Positions 35,780 to 44,957 of a stretch of 64,000 bases of DNA are shown here, piece after piece. A model generated the notes under the pieces. The model did no database searches, had not been told where the DNA came from, and saw only the letters and a program-made list of their open reading frames with translations. The stretch comes from an uncultured Eubacterium sp. (GTDB lineage Bacteria; Bacillota; Clostridia; Oscillospirales; Acutalibacteraceae), in the NCBI RefSeq assembly GCF_945980375.1, contig NZ_CAMFQO010000002.1:1-64000 (forward strand), given 5' to 3'. The first letter of the stretch is position 1; each line of letters starts with the position of its first letter. The position numbers were made by a program, and so were the translations under genes.

Positions 35780-37315
35780 ATGGAAAACAAATTAGCTTTA
35801 GAATTAAAGGGCGTTACCAAGAGCTTTGGCAAGGTTGTTGCCAACAATAATGTTTCTCTTGATGTTCGCCACGGAGAAATTTTGGCTATCCTGGGTGAAA
35901 ACGGTTCCGGCAAAACCACACTTATGAATATGGTGTCCGGTATCTATTTCCCTGACGAGGGGCAAATCTTTGTTGAGGGAGAAGAGGTTGTTATCAAATC
36001 TCCAAAGGATGCTTTTAAGTATAAGATAGGTATGATACATCAGCACTTTAAGCTTGTTGATGTTTTTACTGCTACCGAAAACATAATTCTCGGTGTAGAG
36101 GATGAAAAAAGATATAACATTAAAGAGGCGAAAAAGCGCGTTAAGGCCATTACGGACAAATACGGCTTTAGCATTGATTTAGACAAAAAAATATACAATA
36201 TGTCTGTGTCCGAAAAGCAGACGGTAGAAATTATTAAGGTATTGTACAGAGGTGCGGATATTCTTATTCTTGACGAGCCAACCGCTGTGCTTACCCCACA
36301 GGAAACGGAAAAATTATTTGATGTTCTTCGCAATATGCGCAAGGACGGTAAATCAATTATCATAATAACCCACAAGCTTCACGAGGTTTTGGAAATATCC
36401 GACAGGGTTGCAATTCTTCGCAAGGGTGAGCATATAAAAACGGTTGAAACAAAGCAAGCAACCGAGCAATCGCTCACCGAGGCCATGATGGGTGAAAAGG
36501 TAGACTTAAATATCATAAGAGAAGAACCTAAAAACGTTAAGGAAAGACTTGATGTAGAAAACCTGACCGTTATCAAAAGAGACGGCACAAAGGCACTTGA
36601 CAATGTTTGCTTTAAGGCATACGGAGGAGAAATCCTCGGCATTGCCGGTATCAGCGGCTGCGGTCAAAAGGAGCTGCTTGAATCCATTGCAGGGCTTCAG
36701 CAGACCACCAAAAAATCAAGCATTCTTTATAAGCCGGACGACCTTGGACCGCAACAGCTTGTAGGCAAGTCACCGCGAGAAATCCGCAAGCTCGGCATTG
36801 CCCTTTCGTTTGTACCTGAGGACAGACTCGGTATGGGACTTGTCGGCAATATGGATATTGTAGACAATATGATGCTGCGTTCCTACAAGGGAGGCAAAAC
36901 CGCATTCCTCAGCAGAAAAGAGCCAAAGATGCTGGCAGACGATATTATTGAAAAGCTTGAGGTGTCCACCCCGAGCGCGTCAACCCCGGTTAGACGACTG
37001 TCAGGCGGTAACGTGCAAAAGGTGCTTGTCGGCAGAGAGATTGCCTTGGGTCCAAAGGTGCTTATGGTGGCGTATCCCGTAAGAGGACTTGATATTAATT
37101 CATCGTACACCATTTACGGCTTGCTTTCGGAGCAAAAGGAAAAGGGCACGGCAGTTATTTTTGTAGGTGAGGATTTGGACGTTCTCATCGAGCTGTGCGA
37201 CAGAATTATGGTTATTAATTCAGGCTGTATTACAGGTATTGTGGACGGCAAGACCGCTACAAAGGAAGAAATCGGCCTGCTTATGACAAAGAGTGTTGAA
37301 AGGGAGGAAGAATAA
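35780..37315 (+). CDS. Nucleoside ABC transporter, double ATP-binding protein
   Basis: 511 residues with two ABC domains, like B. subtilis NupO/YufO. Domain 1 has intact Walker A GENGSGKTT and Walker B ILILDEPTAVLTPQE. Domain 2 has the degenerate Walker A GISGCGQKELL typical of this family, and LSGGNVQK. The Walker B region of domain 2 reads VLMVAYPVRGLD, lacking the usual Glu; relatives have a similar change. ATG at 35780 after GAGG; an upstream ATG (35762) has no site. Confidence 0.93.
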   Translation: MENKLALELKGVTKSFGKVVANNNVSLDVRHGEILAILGENGSGKTTLMNMVSGIYFPDEGQIFVEGEEVVIKSPKDAFKYKIGMIHQHFKLVDVFTATENIILGVEDEKRYNIKEAKKRVKAITDKYGFSIDLDKKIYNMSVSEKQTVEIIKVLYRGADILILDEPTAVLTPQETEKLFDVLRNMRKDGKSIIIITHKLHEVLEISDRVAILRKGEHIKTVETKQATEQSLTEAMMGEKVDLNIIREEPKNVKERLDVENLTVIKRDGTKALDNVCFKAYGGEILGIAGISGCGQKELLESIAGLQQTTKKSSILYKPDDLGPQQLVGKSPREIRKLGIALSFVPEDRLGMGLVGNMDIVDNMMLRSYKGGKTAFLSRKEPKMLADDIIEKLEVSTPSASTPVRRLSGGNVQKVLVGREIALGPKVLMVAYPVRGLDINSSYTIYGLLSEQKEKGTAVIFVGEDLDVLIELCDRIMVINSGCITGIVDGKTATKEEIGLLMTKSVEREEE

Positions 37316-38424
37316 TGGCAAAGAAAAATTCCGTTAAAGAACCTCTGTTTCACGTTGTAAAAAGAGATTCTGTTTCAAAAACAAAATCTTGGGCAATCCG
37401 TATCATTGCCATTGTGCTTGCCCTTGTTTTTTCGGGCATACTCACAATGCTTCTTACGGGCGAAAACCCAATCAGTGTATACATCACAATGTTTGAGGGT
37501 GCGTTTGGCAGCAGCCGAAAGGTGTGGAAGCTTTTTCAAAATCTTGCAATGCTGCTTTGCGTATCGCTTGCATTAACTCCTGCGTTTAAGATGCGATTTT
37601 GGAACATCGGCGGCGAGGGCCAGGTGCTTATCGGCGGACTTGCAACAACAGCCTGTATGGTATTGCTCGGCGGCAAAATTCCAAATGCGTTGCTCATTTT
37701 GGTGATGATAATTGCATCTGTGCTTGCAGGTGCGCTGTGGGCATTAATTCCCGCAGTGTTCAAGGCAAGGTTCAACACAAACGAAACCCTGTTTACACTT
37801 ATGATGAACTATGTTGCAATTCAGCTTGTATCGTATTTTTGTATGCTTTGGGAAAATCCTAAGGGCGCAGGCAAAATAGGCATTATCAACCGTGACACAG
37901 AGGCAGGTTGGCTCCCTGTTATCGCAGATAAGAGCTACCTGCTTAACATTCTTGTTGTGCTTGCAATTACGGTAGGAATGTACATTTACCTTAAATATTC
38001 AAAGCACGGATACGAAATCTCCGTAGTAGGTGAGTCCGAAAACACGGCAAGATACATTGGAATTAACGTAAAGAAGGTTATTTTAAGAACAATGTTTCTG
38101 TCGGGTGCAATCTGCGGTATTGCAGGCTTGCTGCTTGTAGGAGGCACAGACCATACAATCTCTACCACCACCGCGGACGGCAGAGGCTTTACCGCCATTA
38201 TGGTATCGTGGCTTGCCAAGTTTAATCCTATATATATGATACTCACGTCATTCCTTTTGGTGTTCCTTGAAGCAGGCGCAGACCAAATCTCTATGATTTT
38301 CGGCCTCAACCAAAGCTTTTCGGAAATCATTACGGGTATAATTTTGTTCTTCATTATCGGCAGTGAGTTCTTCATTAATTACAAGCTTCAGTTCCGTAAT
38401 TCATCAAAAAAGGAGGCAAAGTAA
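37315..38424 (+). CDS. Nucleoside ABC transporter permease 1
   Basis: 369-residue permease of the branched-chain/ribose type (BPD_transp_2), like NupP/YufP. About nine or ten membrane helices; family patch FWNIGGEGQVLIGGLA and FNTNETLFTLMMNY. Its ATG overlaps the TAA of the ATPase by 1 nt. It forms the channel with the next permease. Confidence 0.92.
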   Translation: MAKKNSVKEPLFHVVKRDSVSKTKSWAIRIIAIVLALVFSGILTMLLTGENPISVYITMFEGAFGSSRKVWKLFQNLAMLLCVSLALTPAFKMRFWNIGGEGQVLIGGLATTACMVLLGGKIPNALLILVMIIASVLAGALWALIPAVFKARFNTNETLFTLMMNYVAIQLVSYFCMLWENPKGAGKIGIINRDTEAGWLPVIADKSYLLNILVVLAITVGMYIYLKYSKHGYEISVVGESENTARYIGINVKKVILRTMFLSGAICGIAGLLLVGGTDHTISTTTADGRGFTAIMVSWLAKFNPIYMILTSFLLVFLEAGADQISMIFGLNQSFSEIITGIILFFIIGSEFFINYKLQFRNSSKKEAK

Positions 38425-38425
38425 T

Positions 38426-39406
38426 ATGTTTTCTTTTCTTCACAGAGCCATAATGCAAGGCATTCCGCTTTTGTTTGGCTCAACCGGTGAAATTATTACA
38501 GAAAAATCAGGCAACCTGAATCTTGGTATTCCGGGTATTATGTATATCGGCGGTATGAGCGGTGTAATAGGCGCGTTCTTTTATGAAAACAGCCTTACGG
38601 ATAAAGGTGACGCAAATGCTTTTCTTGCAATTTTTATTCCGCTTATTTCCTGCGTGCTCGGCTCGCTTCTCGCCGGAATGATTTATTCGTTCCTGACAGT
38701 TACACTAAAGGCAAACCAAAATGTTACAGGTCTTGCACTTACAACCTTTGGTACAGGCTTCGGCAACTTTTTCGGTGGCTCGCTTATCAAGCTTACAGGC
38801 GCAGATGTTCCTTCTGTTGCATTGTCAACAACATCTGCATATTTCAGCAAAACAATGCCTTGGGCAGAAACAACAGGCTGGTTCGGCAAGCTGTTTTTGA
38901 GCTACGGCTTCTTGGCTTATCTGTCAATCATTATTGCGCTTGTATGTGCGTTTGTTCTTAACAAAACAAGAGCAGGCCTGCATTTGCGTGCAGTAGGTGA
39001 AAACCCTGCAACAGCAGACGCCGCAGGCATTAATGTAGAAAAAACAAAGTACATTGCTACGGGCATAGGCTCAATCATTGCAGGCTTGGGCGGATTGTAT
39101 TACGTTATGGACTACGCAAACGGCGTATGGTCAAACGACGGCTTCGGTGATAGAGGCTGGCTTGCAATCGCACTTGTTATCTTTGCAATTTGGAAGCCGA
39201 ACCTCAGCATATTCGGTTCAATCGTATTCGGTGGGCTTTACATTGTTTATCTTTACGTTCCGAGTGCATTGCGCACACAGGAGCTGTTCAAGATGATTCC
39301 TTATGTTGTTACAATTATTGTGCTTATCGCAGTAAGTGTAAGAAAGAAAAAGGAGGACCAGGGTCCTGCTGCTTTGGGTCTGTCCTACTTTAGAGAGGAA
39401 CGGTAA
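38426..39406 (+). CDS. Nucleoside ABC transporter permease 2
   Basis: 326-residue second permease of the same family, like NupQ/YufQ. Begins [23 protein letters not shown], with [17 protein letters not shown] and the conserved loop [17 protein letters not shown]. The ATG at 38426 has AAAGGAGG just upstream; an in-frame reading from 38363 overlaps the previous gene and is unlikely. One base after permease 1; hpt follows by 4 nt. Confidence 0.93.
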   Translation: MFSFLHRAIMQGIPLLFGSTGEIITEKSGNLNLGIPGIMYIGGMSGVIGAFFYENSLTDKGDANAFLAIFIPLISCVLGSLLAGMIYSFLTVTLKANQNVTGLALTTFGTGFGNFFGGSLIKLTGADVPSVALSTTSAYFSKTMPWAETTGWFGKLFLSYGFLAYLSIIIALVCAFVLNKTRAGLHLRAVGENPATADAAGINVEKTKYIATGIGSIIAGLGGLYYVMDYANGVWSNDGFGDRGWLAIALVIFAIWKPNLSIFGSIVFGGLYIVYLYVPSALRTQELFKMIPYVVTIIVLIAVSVRKKKEDQGPAALGLSYFREER

Positions 39407-39410
39407 CAGT

Positions 39411-39959
39411 ATGGCAAATTTGGACAATAATATAGAAAAGGTGCTTGTTACACAGGAGGAGCTTGACGCTATCAACCGCCGCCTCGGCAAGCAGATTACC
39501 AAGGATTTTGAAGGTAAAAATTTGCTTGTTGTGGGTATTCTTAAGGGCTCGCTGTATTTTATGGCAGACCTTACAAGATGTATTGATTTGCCGCTTAAGG
39601 TGGATTTTCTTGCAGTATCAAGCTACGGCGGAGGCACTCGCTCATCGGGTGCAGTAAAGATTATTAAGGATATTGATATTGACCTTCAGGGCTATGATGT
39701 TTTGCTTGTTGAGGATATTCTTGACTCCGGCAGAACTCTTGAGTATGTTAAAAATATGCTCAGCGCAAGAGGTGCAAACAGTATCTCAATAGTCACCCTT
39801 CTTGACAAGCCCGATCGCAGAGTTGTGGATATTCATCCGGATTATGTCGGCTGTGATGTGCCCGACGAATTTGTTGTCGGCTACGGTCTTGACTATGATC
39901 AGGATTACAGGAATATCCCGTACATAGGCTCGCTCAAAAGAAGCATATATGAAAAATAA
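39411..39959 (+). CDS. hpt: Hypoxanthine phosphoribosyltransferase
   Basis: Makes IMP/GMP from hypoxanthine/guanine and PRPP. 182 residues. Type I PRTase PRPP motif [15 protein letters not shown]-terminal [13 protein letters not shown] and the loop [11 protein letters not shown]. It completes the xpt-transporter-hpt salvage set, the likely use of what the transporter imports. Confidence 0.96.
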   Translation: MANLDNNIEKVLVTQEELDAINRRLGKQITKDFEGKNLLVVGILKGSLYFMADLTRCIDLPLKVDFLAVSSYGGGTRSSGAVKIIKDIDIDLQGYDVLLVEDILDSGRTLEYVKNMLSARGANSISIVTLLDKPDRRVVDIHPDYVGCDVPDEFVVGYGLDYDQDYRNIPYIGSLKRSIYEK

Positions 39960-39964
39960 TTTAT

Positions 39965-39989
39965 GGCTCCTCTTGATTAAAGGGGAGCC
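39965..39989 (+). repeat. Modular hairpin repeat, copy R7 (hairpin 1 only)
   Basis: GGCTCCTCTT-GATTA-AAGGGGAGCC, a 10-bp stem with one G-T pair, right after the hpt stop. It matches hairpin 1 of the family and has no T-run. The rest of the gap to 40130 has a TATAAT at 40104-40109 without a good -35 box. Confidence 0.75.
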
Positions 39990-40130
39990 AAGCTGTTTAT
40001 CGGAGTGTTCGAATTGCTCCCTTGTATAAACGGACAACCTGTTTTTTGTGCATTGTGCAGATTTGTGCCTTTAATTATAGACATTAATCATTTTGTATGA
40101 TAGTATAATATTAAGAAACGAGGTGTTACT

Positions 40131-41054
40131 ATGAAAAGGATAATTTCATTGTTATTGTCGATTGTAATGCTGACAGGAGTTTTGAGCGTTGCGGGAATGT
40201 CTGCAAGCGCAGGCAGCACCGTTTCTGTGCAGTATTGTCAAACTCAAGCACGTAAAATGCTTGGTATGATTAATAATTTCAGGGCATCAAACACATGGTG
40301 CTGGGATGAGGGCAACACTAAAAAGGTAAGCTATCCAAAGAGAAATACGCTTGTTTACGATTACGACCTTGAAAAAACAGCTATGCTTCGCGCGGCAGAG
40401 ATTTCTGTTAAATTCGACCATACTCGTCCAAACGGCACATCACCGTTTACCGCATATTCCTATTACAAACCCGGTGCCGTCGGTGAAAACATTGCGGTGA
40501 CAGAAGGCATGGGAAATGATCCTCTACCCGTATTTGAGCTTTGGCGCGAGGATAACGAAAAGTACGAGGGTCAGGGCCACAGAAGAAATATGCTTGGCAG
40601 CAGCTTTACCGCTGTGGGTATTGCCTGTGCTTATATTAACGGTAAATATTACTGGGTGCAGGAATTCAGAGATGTGGTAGTTGACTCAGCTCAAACCCCT
40701 GCGGTTAACGGCGTGGTAAATGTTGTTGCCGACGGTACAGGCAAAATTGAAACAAGCAAAGCCAAGGCTCCTACTGTTAAGACTCCTAAAATCACTTATA
40801 TTAAATCTACCGCAAAGGGCAAGCTGAAGTTTAAGTGGAATTCTCAGGCAAATGTCAGCAAGTACCAAATTCAGTACAGCTACAGCAAGAGCTTCAAAAA
40901 AGCAAAAACCAAAACCCTTTCGTACAAAACAGGTGCCGTCACCATAAAAAAGCTTAAATCAAAGAAAAAGGTTTATGTTCGTGTTAGGGCAAAAAATAAG
41001 GCCACCGGAAAATATACCAAATGGTCAAAGGTGAAATACGTTAAAATTAAATAA
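40131..41054 (+). CDS. Secreted CAP-domain protein with C-terminal FN3-like domain
   Basis: 307 residues. Signal peptide (about 1-27, ASAG). The CAP/SCP domain (about 38-185) is of the YkwD/SafA-linked kind, with FDHTRPNG, GENIAV and GHRRNMLG. The linker is followed by a Lys-rich fibronectin type III-like domain (about 220-307; LKFKWNSQANVSKYQIQYS). Bacterial CAP proteins are exported and often linked to wall or spores; the activity is not known. Confidence 0.88.
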   Translation: MKRIISLLLSIVMLTGVLSVAGMSASAGSTVSVQYCQTQARKMLGMINNFRASNTWCWDEGNTKKVSYPKRNTLVYDYDLEKTAMLRAAEISVKFDHTRPNGTSPFTAYSYYKPGAVGENIAVTEGMGNDPLPVFELWREDNEKYEGQGHRRNMLGSSFTAVGIACAYINGKYYWVQEFRDVVVDSAQTPAVNGVVNVVADGTGKIETSKAKAPTVKTPKITYIKSTAKGKLKFKWNSQANVSKYQIQYSYSKSFKKAKTKTLSYKTGAVTIKKLKSKKKVYVRVRAKNKATGKYTKWSKVKYVKIK

Positions 41055-41066
41055 CACAATAATATA

Positions 41067-41110
41067 AAAATTCGCTGTTGCCTTTGTGTGCGACAGCGAA
41101 TTTTCTTTTC
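41067..41110. terminator. Bidirectional terminator between the CAP gene and trxA
   Basis: AAAATTCGCTGT/ACAGCGAATTTT (41067-41078 and 41093-41104), 12-bp stem with A and T runs on both sides, between convergent genes. Confidence 0.88.
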
Positions 41111-41112
41111 GT

Positions 41113-41418
41113 TTATTTTACAAGGTTGATTACAGAGTCCTTGTCGATATAGCCGATAGATTGGTTAACAAGCTCGCCGTTTTCAAAAACAAGCAGGCAG
41201 GGAATGGACATAATTCCGTACTCAAGCGCAAGCTCTCTTGCCTCGTCACAGTTGACCTTGCAAAACTTTACGTCATCTATCTCCTCGCTTACCTCTTCAA
41301 TTACAGGCCCGAGCATCATACAAGGTCCGCACCATTCTGCCCAAAAGTCAACCAAAACCTTTCCGTCAAAGCTGAGCACCTCTTTGTCAAAGTCTTCCGT
41401 TGTAACATTAAAAACCAT
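41113..41418 (-). CDS. trxA: Thioredoxin
   Basis: 101-residue thiol-disulfide reductase. Active site WCGPC in DFWAEWCGPC. Two extra cysteines are unusual: one in VNCDEA (usually VNVDEN) and one after the cis-proline (SIPCLL, usually IPT). These could allow metal binding or a special redox partner; that is inference. ATG after AGGAG. It follows a small unknown gene by 10 nt in one minus-strand operon. Confidence 0.93.
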   Translation of the reverse strand: MVFNVTTEDFDKEVLSFDGKVLVDFWAEWCGPCMMLGPVIEEVSEEIDDVKFCKVNCDEARELALEYGIMSIPCLLVFENGELVNQSIGYIDKDSVINLVK

Positions 41419-41428
41419 AATTATTCTC

Positions 41429-41668
41429 CTATCTGTTTTGATTTATTATTGATGACAGCATGGAAAAAAGCTCCTTGTCCTCTTCTGCAACCCTAAAATT
41501 AGTGCGGATTTTTTCTCCGCTTACAGTTGTTACGGAAATTTCAAGCACGGCACCGGTGTCTATTCTTGCACCCGCGTCGTTAAAGAACATAGCAAGCTTG
41601 GGATGCCTTGAATTGAATCCCTCTACCTTTTCCTTTAGCTGTAAAAGTGCCATTGGGTTAAATGCCAT
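41429..41668 (-). CDS. Small conserved-looking protein upstream of trxA
   Basis: 79 residues, soluble, no signal peptide. Begins MAFNPMALLQLKEKVEGF and has a beta-rich centre (TGAVLEISVTTVSGEKI). I do not recognise the family. A good AGGAG site and the tight spacing to trxA support that it is real and cotranscribed. Confidence 0.75.
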   Translation of the reverse strand: MAFNPMALLQLKEKVEGFNSRHPKLAMFFNDAGARIDTGAVLEISVTTVSGEKIRTNFRVAEEDKELFSMLSSIINQNR

Positions 41669-41763
41669 AATCTCATCTCCTATTACATATACTGTAATGC
41701 AAAAGTCGAATTATGTCAATATAGATAGAAAAATAATTGATAGGATTTATTTCGCTTGCTTAA

Positions 41764-42717
41764 TCAAAAATCGATGTCCTTGATTATTGAGTGTAGGGTG
41801 TCTGCCGAATGTTTAATTGCCTCCTGCTCCTCGTCGTTTAACGGAATATCAATGTTCCTTTCAACTCCGTTTTCACCCACAATCGCAGGCATACTCAGTG
41901 CAACATCATTTATCCCGTACAGTCCGTTTTGTATGCACGAAACGGGGAGGATGGATTTTTGGTCAAGCACGACAGCCTCGCAAATACGCTTGACGCTCAT
42001 CGCAATGCCATAGTAGGTGGCGTTTTTCTTTTTGATAATTTCGTAGGCAATGTTTTTTACATCGTCTGCAATTTCGTCCATTTTTTTGGGATGACAGATG
42101 TCACCGCAGTTTTTTTTGCAAAAACACCTAAGCGGAATTCCGGAAACATTTGCGCTGCTGAACGCGGCAATTTCGCTGTCGCCATGCTCGCCGAGAATAA
42201 ACGCGTGAACGCTCCTTGCGTCAACGCCAAGATGCTCACCGAGAAGGTGCTTGAGCCTTGCCGTGTCAAGAACAGTGCCCGAGCCGAACACCCTGTTTGA
42301 CGGCAGACCTGAAAGCTTCAGTGCAGTGTAGGTCAGAATATCAACAGGGTTTGATACTATCAAAAGTATACCGTTGAAGCTTCGAGTTGATATTTGCCCG
42401 ATTATAGATTTGAATATCTCCACGTTTTTATGCACAAGGTCAAGGCGGGTTTCACCCTCCTTTTGTCCTGTTCCTGCGGTGATTATTACAATAGATGCAT
42501 CGGAAATGTCGTCATATGTGCCTGCATAGATTTGCATAGGCTTTGAAAACGGCAGTCCGTGGCTGATGTCGAGCGCCTCACCCTCTGCCCTGTCGTGATT
42601 TGCGTCAATCAGCACAAGCTCGTTGAACAGACCGCTTTGCATAAGTGCAAAGGCACACGCCGAGCCGACAAATCCACAGCCGATAATTACAGCCTTGCGT
42701 ATATTACTGTTTATCAT
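41764..42717 (-). CDS. ldh: L-lactate dehydrogenase
   Basis: NAD-dependent reduction of pyruvate to L-lactate, a fermentative step. 317 residues. Rossmann motif GCGFVGSACAFAL; substrate loop GQKEGETRLDL, where Gln (not Arg) indicates lactate rather than malate; catalytic ILGEHGDSE. A Cys cluster, CFCKKNC then GDIC (around residue 200), is unusual. ATG after GAGGTGAGGG; 14 nt after sleB. Confidence 0.94.
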   Translation of the reverse strand: MINSNIRKAVIIGCGFVGSACAFALMQSGLFNELVLIDANHDRAEGEALDISHGLPFSKPMQIYAGTYDDISDASIVIITAGTGQKEGETRLDLVHKNVEIFKSIIGQISTRSFNGILLIVSNPVDILTYTALKLSGLPSNRVFGSGTVLDTARLKHLLGEHLGVDARSVHAFILGEHGDSEIAAFSSANVSGIPLRCFCKKNCGDICHPKKMDEIADDVKNIAYEIIKKKNATYYGIAMSVKRICEAVVLDQKSILPVSCIQNGLYGINDVALSMPAIVGENGVERNIDIPLNDEEQEAIKHSADTLHSIIKDIDF

Positions 42718-42731
42718 ATTGCACCCTCACC

Positions 42732-43427
42732 TCAAATGCAAAATCTGTGGTTGCCTATGGTTTTGATTACCGGACGCGAGTGCATAAACGAATCGCTTGT
42801 TTTTGCAGGATTAAAGTAATAAATTGCTCCGCCTGTCGGGTCCCATCCGTTAAGGGCGTCTTGTGCCGCGCGCTTGCTTGACTGTGCAACGGGCTGATAC
42901 CAGTTGCTGTCGTTTACGCAGGAAAATGCACCCTTTTGGTAAACCACTCCGGATAGCGAATCGGGAAATGACGGGTGCGCCACCCTGTTTAGAATAACTG
43001 CACCTACGGCAACCTGACCCTCGTAGCTTTCGCCTCTTGCTTCTGCCGAGATAACCTTTGCGAGCAGCTCAACATCTGCGTTCGTATAGCCGTTATTACC
43101 GCTGTCACTCAAGCCGAGGTAAAGCAGAGTTGTTTTTCCGCAAATGCCGTCTGCCGTAATTCCGCAGTTTTTTTGGAATGCCGTAACTGCCTTACGGGTT
43201 TGTGAGCCGTAAACTCCGTCGATGGCACCGTTGTAGTAGCCGAGCGACTGAAGCTTTTGCTGAATCTTTTTTACCTCGCTGCCGCTTGAGCCTAATTTTG
43301 ACAGGGCATAAATGCTCTCTTCCTTAATAAAGCTGTCGTATACAATTGAGCCGGCGCCTGCAACACCTAGCATAATTGCAACGGCAAGGGTGAATGAAAT
43401 GACGGTTTTTGTAATTTTGTTTTTCAT
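42732..43427 (-). CDS. sleB: Spore cortex-lytic enzyme SleB
   Basis: Germination-specific peptidoglycan hydrolase that acts on the muramic-lactam cortex. 231 residues: N-terminal signal/membrane helix (about 7-28), a PG_binding_1 domain (about 42-105; VKKIQQKLQSLGYYNGAIDG), and the Hydrolase_2 catalytic domain with LLAKVISAEARGE (catalytic Glu) and VGAVILNRV. It is strong evidence that the organism forms spores. No YpeB gene is adjacent; a small membrane protein precedes it instead. Confidence 0.93.
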   Translation of the reverse strand: MKNKITKTVISFTLAVAIMLGVAGAGSIVYDSFIKEESIYALSKLGSSGSEVKKIQQKLQSLGYYNGAIDGVYGSQTRKAVTAFQKNCGITADGICGKTTLLYLGLSDSGNNGYTNADVELLAKVISAEARGESYEGQVAVGAVILNRVAHPSFPDSLSGVVYQKGAFSCVNDSNWYQPVAQSSKRAAQDALNGWDPTGGAIYYFNPAKTSDSFMHSRPVIKTIGNHRFCI

Positions 43428-43449
43428 AAGCCTCTCCTTATATCTTATC

Positions 43450-43725
43450 CTATATAATATTAAAGTCCTTTAGCAAAAAAGCCACACACGCCGAGCACAA
43501 AACCGACAACCCTGCATACAGGGCGATTAATAGTATTCGCTTTGTGCTTCTTTTTTGCTTTGGCGGTCGCAGAGCAGTTGATGTTGATATTTTTTCAGCC
43601 TCGTTTTTTATTGCTTTGTCGTCATAGCCCTGCGAATCGGGACGAACAAAAAAGATAATTTTTTCAAAATACGGTGATTCCGGATTGGTGATTTCAAGTA
43701 TTTGCTTGTTTACTCCCTTTAACAT
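43450..43725 (-). CDS. Small membrane protein upstream of sleB
   Basis: 91 residues with a soluble N-terminus and one C-terminal membrane helix (about 65-86; ILLIALYAGLSVLCSACVAFLL). I do not recognise the family. ATG after AAAGGAAG; 22 nt before sleB, so probably the same operon. Its position recalls YpeB next to sleB, but it shows no likeness to YpeB. Confidence 0.72.
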   Translation of the reverse strand: MLKGVNKQILEITNPESPYFEKIIFFVRPDSQGYDDKAIKNEAEKISTSTALRPPKQKRSTKRILLIALYAGLSVLCSACVAFLLKDFNII

Positions 43726-43902
43726 TTTCAGCTTCCTTTCAGGGTGCGTTTTTTCGGTGCACCAAATTATACAAATAGTGTTTGAAAATTACATAAAAAA
43801 TATTCAAAATTCGGCAACATCATTTTCTACATTTTTTACAGAAATTTTTTCTTGACAGCCCCTTTGCATAACAAATCGTATTAAAAAGTCGAAAATCAAA
43901 AA

Positions 43903-44023
43903 TGTGGAAAACTATGTGGAAAAGGTGTAAAACTTGCACTCAAAAGGCTATAATTCGCCGTTTTTGAGTGTTGAAAACTCAAATTATGCATAACTTTCAA
44001 CATTTTACACATAGTTTTCAACA
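43903..44023. promoter_or_regulatory. Symmetric DnaA-box cluster
   Basis: The gene-free stretch 43726-44130 contains TGTGGAAAA twice (43903-43911 and 43915-43923), GGTGTAAAA (43924-43932), TGTTGAAAA (43969-43977), then in the other orientation CTTTCAACA (43994-44002), TTTTACACA (44003-44011) and TTTTCAACA (44015-44023). The first two are perfect complements of TTTTCCACA, also found in the dnaA-dnaN gap, as is TTTTACACA. The outer arms form a 20-bp inverted repeat (43904-43923 against 44003-44022, 18 of 20). It could titrate DnaA or regulate ogg. Confidence 0.7.
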
Positions 44024-44130
44024 AAAAATTATTTTTGAATTTTTTGTATAAATTGCTATTTTTGACTTTAAGTCTTGACAAAAAAATGATATAATTCAAT
44101 TATTACAAATAGTGATTTTGAGGAAAAGAT

Positions 44131-44949
44131 ATGAACATCCACACAGAAAAAAACGATATAATTGTTGACGGGGTAACCTGCCTTGATTTAGACCTGACTC
44201 TTGATTGCGGTCAGGCGTTCAGGTGGGAGCGTCAGGAGGACGGCTCGTACTGCGGAGTGGCAGGCGGACATTTTTTGCATATAGAAAAAAGGGACGACAC
44301 CTTAATTTTTCATAATACCACCAAGGATGTTTTTAATTCCTTTTGGGTAGGCTACTTTGATTTGGAAAAGGATTATGACGAAATCTGTGACAGGCTCAGG
44401 CAGGACAGTCTTCTCAAATCCACGGTTGATGAATATTACGGAATTCGTATTCTTAACCAAGACAGCTGGGAGGCGCTATGCTCCTTTGTTATCAGTCAGC
44501 AGAACAACATTAAAAGAATTAAGCTGATTATATCGCGTCTGTGCAGGGCATACGGTGATGAGGTCGCAGAGGGATATTATTCGTTTCCGTCCGCGCAAAG
44601 GCTTGCCGAGCTGTCGGTTGAGGATTTTGAGGCGCTCGGAACGGGTTACCGTGCGAAATATCTTGAGGCACTTGCAAAGGGAGTGGCAGGCGGAGAGATA
44701 GACCTTGAATACATAAAATCGCTACCGCTTGCAGATGCAAAAAAGGAGCTGTTAAAAATTTACGGTGTGGGCGAAAAGGTTGCAAACTGTGCGTTGCTTT
44801 TCGGTATGCAGTTTTATTCCTGCCTGCCCCTTGATGTTTGGATGAAGCGTGTAATGGAGCTGTACCCTAACGGCCTGCCCAAAAGCTTTGAGGGTATTGA
44901 GGGTATAGCGCAGCAATATCTGTTCCATTGGGCAAGGAATAATTTGTGA
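44131..44949 (+). CDS. ogg: 8-oxoguanine DNA glycosylase/AP lyase
   Basis: Removes 8-oxoguanine from DNA. 272 residues. OGG N-terminal domain (about 1-115; LTLDCGQAFRW) and HhH-GPD domain with SQQNNIKRIK, the helix-hairpin-helix LLKIYGVGEKVANC carrying the catalytic Lys, and PLDVWMKRV with the catalytic Asp. It follows the DnaA-box cluster and precedes rsmE by 8 nt. Confidence 0.93.
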   Translation: MNIHTEKNDIIVDGVTCLDLDLTLDCGQAFRWERQEDGSYCGVAGGHFLHIEKRDDTLIFHNTTKDVFNSFWVGYFDLEKDYDEICDRLRQDSLLKSTVDEYYGIRILNQDSWEALCSFVISQQNNIKRIKLIISRLCRAYGDEVAEGYYSFPSAQRLAELSVEDFEALGTGYRAKYLEALAKGVAGGEIDLEYIKSLPLADAKKELLKIYGVGEKVANCALLFGMQFYSCLPLDVWMKRVMELYPNGLPKSFEGIEGIAQQYLFHWARNNL

Positions 44950-44957
44950 GGTGAACA

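Noticed and set aside
37346-37361. Possible third parS (TGTTTCACGTTGTAAA)
   Set aside because: Only the left ten bases fit; the right half is wrong and it lies within a permease coding sequence.
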